This document shows, in pieces, positions 40,034 to 44,871 of a stretch of DNA of 44,871 nt. The stretch comes from JAZDIU01 sp043804635 (GTDB taxonomy: Bacteria > Chloroflexota > Dehalococcoidia > Dehalococcoidales > UBA2162). The position numbers were made by a program, and so were the translations under genes. The stretch covers positions 1 through 44,871 of the forward strand of contig JAZDIU010000027.1 in NCBI GenBank assembly GCA_043804635.1, in the 5' to 3' direction. The notes beneath the pieces are model-generated. The model made no database searches. It was given only the letters and a program-made list of their open reading frames with translations, and was not told the origin of the DNA. Each line of letters starts with the position of its first letter. The first letter of the stretch is position 1.

Positions 40034-41290
40034 ATGGATAATTGTAACACTAATCGAGTGGTAATTACCGGGATAGGAACGCTGAACCCACTAGGACTTG
40101 ATACGGCTACTACCTGGAAAAACCTGATTGCCGGTAAGTCAGGCATAGATAAGATTACCCTGTGCGACCCTACTCCTTTGGATACTAAAATCGCCGGTGA
40201 GGTAAAAGGATTCGACCCGGCTAACTATATGAACCGCAAAGATGCACGGCGTATGGACCGATTCGCCCAACTGGCAGTGGCCGCCAGCATAGAAACAGTA
40301 AAACAATCAGGATTACAGATAAACGCCTCCAACGAGAGTAGCATCGCTGTAATCGTCGGAAGCGGTATCGGCGGTCTAACCACCCTATTTCAGGAGGCAA
40401 AGGTTCTGGTTGAAAGCGGACCAAGCAGGGTCACACCTTTTCTGGTACCGATGATGATTGCCGATATGGCTGGAGCACAGGTATCTATGGCACTGGGTCT
40501 TAAGGGGATGAACCTCTGTACTACATCAGCCTGCTCAAGCGGTTCAGATGCAATCGGGGTAGCCTCCGAACTAATCAGGCGGGGCGATACCCAGATTGCT
40601 CTAACCGGTGGTGCCGAAGCTATCATCAATCCGCTGGGTATCGCGGCTTTCAACGCCGCCAGGGCTCTCTCCACTAGAAACGAGATACCACAGCAGGCTT
40701 CAAGCCCGTTCGATGCCCAGCGCGACGGCTTTGTCATCGGAGAAGGTGCCTGTATCCTGGTCCTGGAAAGTCTCACCCACGCAAAGACGCGTGGAGCCAA
40801 CATTCTGGCTGAAATTCTGGCTTATGGAGCCACTGCCGATGCCTTCCACATGACTCAACCAGATGAATTAGGTCGTGGCGGTGCCAGAGCTATACAGTTA
40901 GCCCTTAGTAAAGCCGGGCTGAAACCGACCGACATAGATTATATCAATGCCCACGGAACCTCGACACCCATCAATGATAGAGTGGAAACGATGGCAGTAA
41001 AGACAGCACTCGGTGAGCAAGCTTACCGCATTCCAATGAGTTCCACCAAGTCGATGACCGGGCATCTTATCGGTGCTGCCGGTGCTATCGAGGCCGCTAT
41101 CTGCGCTATGGTTATTCAGAATGGGATAATTCCCCCGACCATTAACCTCACCCATCCCGACCCGGATTGCGACCTGGACTACGTACCTAATGTAGCCCGG
41201 CAGGCTAAAGTTAATACTGTCTTATCCAACTCTTTCGGTTTCGGCGGTCATAATTCGGTCCTGGTTTTACGTAGATATAGTGAGGCATAG
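40034..41290 (+). CDS. fabF: Beta-ketoacyl-ACP synthase II
   Basis: 418 residues of the KAS II family, which condenses malonyl-ACP with acyl-ACP. The Cys-His-His triad is visible: Cys167 (TTSACSSGSDAIG), His307 (NAHGTSTPINDRVE) and His344 (KSMTGHLIGAAGA). GGAGCGGAGG precedes the ATG. No other fab gene is near; recJ begins two bases after its stop. Confidence 0.93.
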   Translation: MDNCNTNRVVITGIGTLNPLGLDTATTWKNLIAGKSGIDKITLCDPTPLDTKIAGEVKGFDPANYMNRKDARRMDRFAQLAVAASIETVKQSGLQINASNESSIAVIVGSGIGGLTTLFQEAKVLVESGPSRVTPFLVPMMIADMAGAQVSMALGLKGMNLCTTSACSSGSDAIGVASELIRRGDTQIALTGGAEAIINPLGIAAFNAARALSTRNEIPQQASSPFDAQRDGFVIGEGACILVLESLTHAKTRGANILAEILAYGATADAFHMTQPDELGRGGARAIQLALSKAGLKPTDIDYINAHGTSTPINDRVETMAVKTALGEQAYRIPMSSTKSMTGHLIGAAGAIEAAICAMVIQNGIIPPTINLTHPDPDCDLDYVPNVARQAKVNTVLSNSFGFGGHNSVLVLRRYSEA

Positions 41291-41292
41291 GC

Positions 41293-42966
41293 GTGAGCCA
41301 CAGCCGATGGAACCCGCTGCCACCCATACCGGAAAGGCACCGGCTTAACTCCGCAGGTCTGAACCGAATAGTAGCTCAGCTACTTTATAATCGAGGACTG
41401 ACCGAACCCTCCCAACTGGAAATCTTTTTTGCCGCTGACGAGCGGCTTTCAAATGACCCATTCCTCTTACCTGGAGTTCACGAGGCTGTAACGAGAATCT
41501 ACCGGGCTTTACTTTCCGGGGAAAAAATCGCCGTGTATGGCGACTTCGATACCGATGGCGTGACAGCTACGGCTCTAATGGTACAAGGACTGTCAGCCCT
41601 CGGATGCCAGGCTATCCCTTATATACCTCACCGCCTGACCGAAGGCTACGGACTTAAGAACGCCGCTCTGGAGAAGCTATGCCAAGAGGGTACCAGCCTG
41701 GTTATTACCGTTGATTGTGGCATTACCGCTCTGCGTGAAGTTAAAAAAGCTAATCAACTCGGCATAGATGTAATTATTACCGACCATCACACTCCACCGG
41801 ACATAATTCCATCAGCGACAGCAGTAATTAATCCCAAGCTCTCCGATTCAAACTATCCCTTTACCGACCTGGCCGGCGTCGGGGTAGCCCTTAAGCTGAT
41901 GCAGGCTCTTTTCAAGAACCTGGGTAAAGAAGGACTAATTAACGAACTGATTGACCTGGTTGCCCTGGGGACGGTCGCTGATGTAGTGCCGTTACTGGAA
42001 GAAAACCGCTACGTTGTCAAGCAAGGACTCAAGCGGCTCAATGACTGTCCCCGCCTGGGAGTCCAGGAAATGATAAATCTTGCCGGACTGAAAACCGGTA
42101 AGCTTGACTCGGAAAGCATATCCTGGACAATCGCCCCCCGTCTGAACGCCGCCGGCAGATTGGAACACGCTATACAAAGCTACCAACTTTTAATGACAAA
42201 GTCGACGGAAGAAGCCCGGGAGTTGGCGTTGTGGCTGGAACAAAAAAACACCGAGCGCCAAAACCTGACCGTCCGCGCTTTAACAAAAGCCAGAGAGCAG
42301 ATAGAAGTCAGAGGCATTCTGCCGCTTTTGATTACCGGCGATTGTGATTTCCAGGCGGGTATCTGCGGGCTGGTGGCAGGCAAGCTATCCGAGGAGTACT
42401 ACCGTCCGGCAATCGTTATCAGAACTGGCGACCAATTCAGCAGCGGAAGCTGCCGAAGTATCCCTGAGTTCAACATTATCGGTGCCCTGACCAAATGCAG
42501 CCGCCTGTTTACCCAATTCGGCGGGCACCCGCAAGCGGCCGGTTTTACTATCCTGACCAGAAACTTACCTTATTTGGAGCAAGCCCTCTTAGAAATAGCC
42601 ACTGCTGAACTAGCTGGGGTTGATTTGCGCCCCACTATCGATGTCGATGCCGAGATTACGCTCCGCGACCTGGGAGGAAATACCTTCCCTTCGATTCAGA
42701 AACTAGCGCCATTTGGTCAGGGAAACCCGGCACCCACTTTTCTAAGTCGGTGGGTGGAAGTTATCGATTCCCGCTCGATGGGTAATGGAGAACACTTGAG
42801 ATTGAAACTAAAGCAGGGCGGGACAATCTGGGACGGGGTGGGCTTTGGCTTAGGCAAGAGCGAGGTCTTTCCCCTGCTTAATATCGTATTTAATATGGAG
42901 ATGGACCGCTGGAACGGCGAAGAGAGGCTCAGGCTTAATATCCTGGACTTCGAAGCAGCCAAGTAA
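41293..42966 (+). CDS. recJ: Single-strand-specific exonuclease RecJ
   Basis: 557 residues of the DHH phosphoesterase family: DFDTDGVTATAL (motif I), DCGI, TDHHTPPDIIPSA (DHH), DLAGVGVALKL and the DHHA1 part GSCRSIPEFNI...GGHPQAAGFT, then the C-terminal OB fold. RecJ degrades single strands 5' to 3' in RecFOR recombination and repair, fitting recO in the same window. GTG start at 41293, two bases after fabF, using GAGG in the fabF end. Confidence 0.93.
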   Translation: MSHSRWNPLPPIPERHRLNSAGLNRIVAQLLYNRGLTEPSQLEIFFAADERLSNDPFLLPGVHEAVTRIYRALLSGEKIAVYGDFDTDGVTATALMVQGLSALGCQAIPYIPHRLTEGYGLKNAALEKLCQEGTSLVITVDCGITALREVKKANQLGIDVIITDHHTPPDIIPSATAVINPKLSDSNYPFTDLAGVGVALKLMQALFKNLGKEGLINELIDLVALGTVADVVPLLEENRYVVKQGLKRLNDCPRLGVQEMINLAGLKTGKLDSESISWTIAPRLNAAGRLEHAIQSYQLLMTKSTEEARELALWLEQKNTERQNLTVRALTKAREQIEVRGILPLLITGDCDFQAGICGLVAGKLSEEYYRPAIVIRTGDQFSSGSCRSIPEFNIIGALTKCSRLFTQFGGHPQAAGFTILTRNLPYLEQALLEIATAELAGVDLRPTIDVDAEITLRDLGGNTFPSIQKLAPFGQGNPAPTFLSRWVEVIDSRSMGNGEHLRLKLKQGGTIWDGVGFGLGKSEVFPLLNIVFNMEMDRWNGEERLRLNILDFEAAK

Positions 42967-43007
42967 AAACAACCCCAGCACGTGCAGTCAGCCACAGCCT
43001 CTTAATA

Positions 43008-43016
43008 TGATATAAT
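43008..43016 (+). promoter_or_regulatory. Extended -10 box directly before smpB
   Basis: TGA-TATAAT (43008-43016), six bases, then GTG at 43023: a leaderless arrangement. No -35 match, as usual for extended -10 promoters. Confidence 0.6.
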
Positions 43017-43022
43017 TATTAT

Positions 43023-43490
43023 GTGGCGATTAAGACGATTGCAACCAATCGAAAGGCTTACCACGACTATCATATCCAGGATGGTCTGGAAGCGGGTATT
43101 GCACTAACCGGCACCGAAATAAAATCAATCCGGGCGGGTAGAGTGAACCTGGCTGATGCGTATGTCAGACCTGAGCAAGGAGAATTGTGGTTAATGAACG
43201 CTCACATCGCCAGGTACGAAGCCAGTAACCGCTTTAGCAGCCACGAGCCGACACGCCCAAGAAAGCTCCTGCTCCACCGTAAAGAAATTATTGAGCTAGC
43301 CAGCAAAGTGCAGGAAAGGGGCTTAACTTTAGTCCCGACCAAGCTTTATCTTAAAGATAGAAAGGCAAAGCTTGAAGTAGCCCTGGCTAAAGGCAAGAAA
43401 TTATACGATAAACGGGAGACGATAATGCGGCGGGAAGCGGAAAGGGAAATGGGGCGGGCAATCAAAAAGCGAAAGTCTAAAGCTCTATAG
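43023..43490 (+). CDS. smpB: SsrA-binding protein SmpB
   Basis: 155 residues that bind tmRNA and guide it into stalled ribosomes. Family stretches: TNRKAYHDYHIQDGLEAGI, LTGTEIKSIRAGRVNLADAY and the basic C-terminal tail (REAEREMGRAIKKRKSKAL) that enters the mRNA channel. GTG start at 43023 gives the conserved MAIKTIA; an out-of-frame ATG lies two bases earlier. No ribosome site. ssrA begins three bases after the stop. Confidence 0.95.
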   Translation: MAIKTIATNRKAYHDYHIQDGLEAGIALTGTEIKSIRAGRVNLADAYVRPEQGELWLMNAHIARYEASNRFSSHEPTRPRKLLLHRKEIIELASKVQERGLTLVPTKLYLKDRKAKLEVALAKGKKLYDKRETIMRREAEREMGRAIKKRKSKAL

Positions 43491-43493
43491 AAT

Positions 43494-43850
43494 GGGGGCG
43501 CGCGGGTTCGACAGGAGGAGTAGGCTACAGAATTGCAGGCTGAGGTGCCATCACCCTCGTAAAACAGGTGGCAAAAATTAACTGCCGATGATGCAGTTTT
43601 AGTTGCTGCCTAGTTAAAAATAGGTAGCACATCCAACCCAGCCTCACCTCAACGGGTTGGGATTGGGTGCCGTTCAGTTGGGGTGCCGCTACCCGGACAT
43701 CGATACGGGCAGTGAAAGAAATATCGACTGGCCTGGCTAAACTCGGTCGGCAGAGGCTAGCCGGGCAAGATTAAAGAGCCGACTAAGCTTGTTGTAGATT
43801 CTGAGCAGCTTCTTTTGGACGGGGAGTTCAACTCTCCCCCGCCTCCACCA
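43494..43850 (+). ncRNA. ssrA: tmRNA (ssrA), one-piece, CCA encoded
   Basis: A 357-base tmRNA. Acceptor GGGGGCG (43494-43500) pairs with CGCCTCC (43840-43846), then A and CCA (43848-43850). The T-arm is GGGAG-TTCAACT-CTCCC near 43823-43839, and GGGTTCGACAGG follows the 5' stem as in most tmRNAs. The tag frame ends KLTADDAVLVAA and TAG (43611-43613); the hydrophobic -VLVAA end is a typical proteolysis signal. The resume codon is not certain but lies between 43563 and 43574. Probably co-transcribed with smpB and trimmed. Confidence 0.93.
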
Positions 43851-44871
43851 GAAACACAGCCGAGCCTAAATAAGGCTCGTTAACGATACGGATATCCGAT
43901 CCTTTACGCGAAGCCGCCACCTGAAAGACAGGTTTAAATGGCGGCTTCGGTTTTATCGCTACTATCGATTTGGTCTTCTTTGTATCAAAGTAAACAGCAT
44001 CAACCATGGTCAATAATAGCTTTCGTCTCTCTTCCAGGTTAGCGTTAGACCAGAGTCTGGGTAAGTCTTTTATCAATTTACCAGCTTCTTCCGCCGCATT
44101 TGCCTGAGGTACGATAAGAGATTCCAGCTCCAGCTCTAGTAACTTCTTCTGCCGGTGATATTCTTCATCAGGAAAGACGCCATCTATATAAGCCTTAGCC
44201 ATTCTTCTTAATTTCTCTTGAGTAGTTTGGCGGTCTTTCTTTACTCTTTCTACTTCATCTTTAAGGCTAATAATAGCTAATACTTCCTCAAGCCATTGAG
44301 GACCTAGTTCGATAGCTTCGATAAGTTTACCTATCTGGTCGTCAACAATATGACACGTGATTGCCCCGCTAGATGCCGGACATAGTCCATGACTCCTCGA
44401 GTTCTTATGTTCCCTATAGTAAGTCCGGCCACTCGTATATGTCTGAGCCCACATTGGCATTCCACAGTAAGCGCACCGGATGATACCCCTCAATAGATAT
44501 TGTCTCTCCGGATGAGTCTGAAGAGTCTCAGACCGGCCGCTGTTCTTCTTTAATGTAGCCTGTACTAAATCGAATAGTTGAGGATTAATTAAAGCCTCAT
44601 GGGCCCCGTTCATATGCTTACCCTGATATGCAATCTTCCCGGCGTAGAAGACGTTATGTAAAATACATCTTACCGATGCAGTCGTAAATAACCTTGGTCC
44701 GGATACCAGATTCCCAGAGGCGTCAGTGGTCTTGCTCGTATTCTTAGTTCTAAAGCCCTGCTCATTTAACCAGGAGGCTAACTGACTGAGAGTAGTGGTA
44801 CCAGAAGAATATCGATTAAATAACTCCCCTACTATCGGTCCTTCTTTGGGATGAATGTGGACTCCGCCGGG
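43828..44871 (-). CDS. Large serine recombinase, partial (N-terminus beyond window)
   Basis: 347 codons are in the window and the frame stays open to the last base, so the catalytic serine domain lies outside. Seen: the Recombinase domain (LFNRYSSGTTTLSQLASWLN, then VRCILHNVFYAGKIAYQGKH about 50-90 codons on), a zinc ribbon (GIIRCAYCGMPMW and a later LCPAS), and a C-terminal coiled coil with a final basic segment. The last codons (V-E-A-G-E-S-stop) are read from the complement of the ssrA 3' end. Large serine recombinases integrate elements at fixed sites; in Dehalococcoides such enzymes lie next to ssrA in vinyl-chloride-reductase islands. That suggests an ssrA-inserted island continuing past the window. 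Confidence 0.9.
   Translation of the reverse strand, partial: PGGVHIHPKEGPIVGELFNRYSSGTTTLSQLASWLNEQGFRTKNTSKTTDASGNLVSGPRLFTTASVRCILHNVFYAGKIAYQGKHMNGAHEALINPQLFDLVQATLKKNSGRSETLQTHPERQYLLRGIIRCAYCGMPMWAQTYTSGRTYYREHKNSRSHGLCPASSGAITCHIVDDQIGKLIEAIELGPQWLEEVLAIISLKDEVERVKKDRQTTQEKLRRMAKAYIDGVFPDEEYHRQKKLLELELESLIVPQANAAEEAGKLIKDLPRLWSNANLEERRKLLLTMVDAVYFDTKKTKSIVAIKPKPPFKPVFQVAASRKGSDIRIVNEPYLGSAVFLVEAGES

Overview
The window looks like chromosomal DNA of a Dehalococcoidia-type Chloroflexota bacterium. This is inferred from gene content: archaeal-type (class V) FBP aldolase/phosphatase, a corrinoid adenosyltransferase, ftsA-ftsZ, a small DUF4405 protein, and ssrA carrying a serine-recombinase island at its 3' end, an arrangement known from Dehalococcoides. 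No 16S rRNA is present to settle it. Most of the window is ordinary housekeeping DNA; the accessory DNA lies at the two ends.

Region 1-6393 is accessory DNA ending at the 3' end of a tRNA-Pro(GGG) gene (6393-6466). It holds a tyrosine recombinase (5188-6192), small DNA-binding or unknown proteins, a higBA-type toxin-antitoxin pair whose toxin is frameshifted, a KGG-like gene broken by an in-frame amber codon, a decayed second copy of part of the region (about 1184-1480 against 3412-4200), and several striking inverted or repeated DNA motifs. It reads as an old, partly decaying integrated element. Its far end lies outside the window.

Region 6467-20957 starts with two small genes. One encodes a zinc-ribbon protein behind a perfect TTGACA-N17-TATAAT promoter that is overlaid by two near-identical palindromes. 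Then come larA-like, dnaN, a DASS-type anion transporter overlapping rdgB, a GYD protein, class V FBPase and cobO, all on the minus strand. rmuC follows on plus, recO-lysS-serS on minus, a DUF2795 gene with hisS on plus, and a gamma-carbonic-anhydrase-like gene on minus.

Region 21044-33370 holds a DUF6498-like membrane protein and a plus-strand group trpS, acyl-CoA carboxyltransferase, hisA (with an apparent AUA start) and hisI. The minus-strand division cluster follows: small protein, ftsA, ftsZ, then a strong terminator and two small genes. After it come a DUF5343 gene translationally coupled to malQ, DUF4405, and a large coiled-coil protein with a TRAM-like segment.

Region 33675-43490 holds a cupin, a four-carbon acid-sugar kinase family protein, an ATP-type PEP carboxykinase, a GNAT acetyltransferase, UspA, the tRNA methylthiotransferase mtaB, fabF, recJ and smpB. 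smpB is followed after 3 bases by ssrA (tmRNA, 43494-43850). A serine recombinase, cut by the window end, is encoded on the minus strand and its last codons overlap the complement of the ssrA 3' end: the entry to a second, ssrA-targeted island.

A recurring regulatory theme is an extended -10 box (TGn-TANNNT) placed exactly six bases before a start codon (higB, the GNAT gene, smpB), which predicts leaderless mRNAs.
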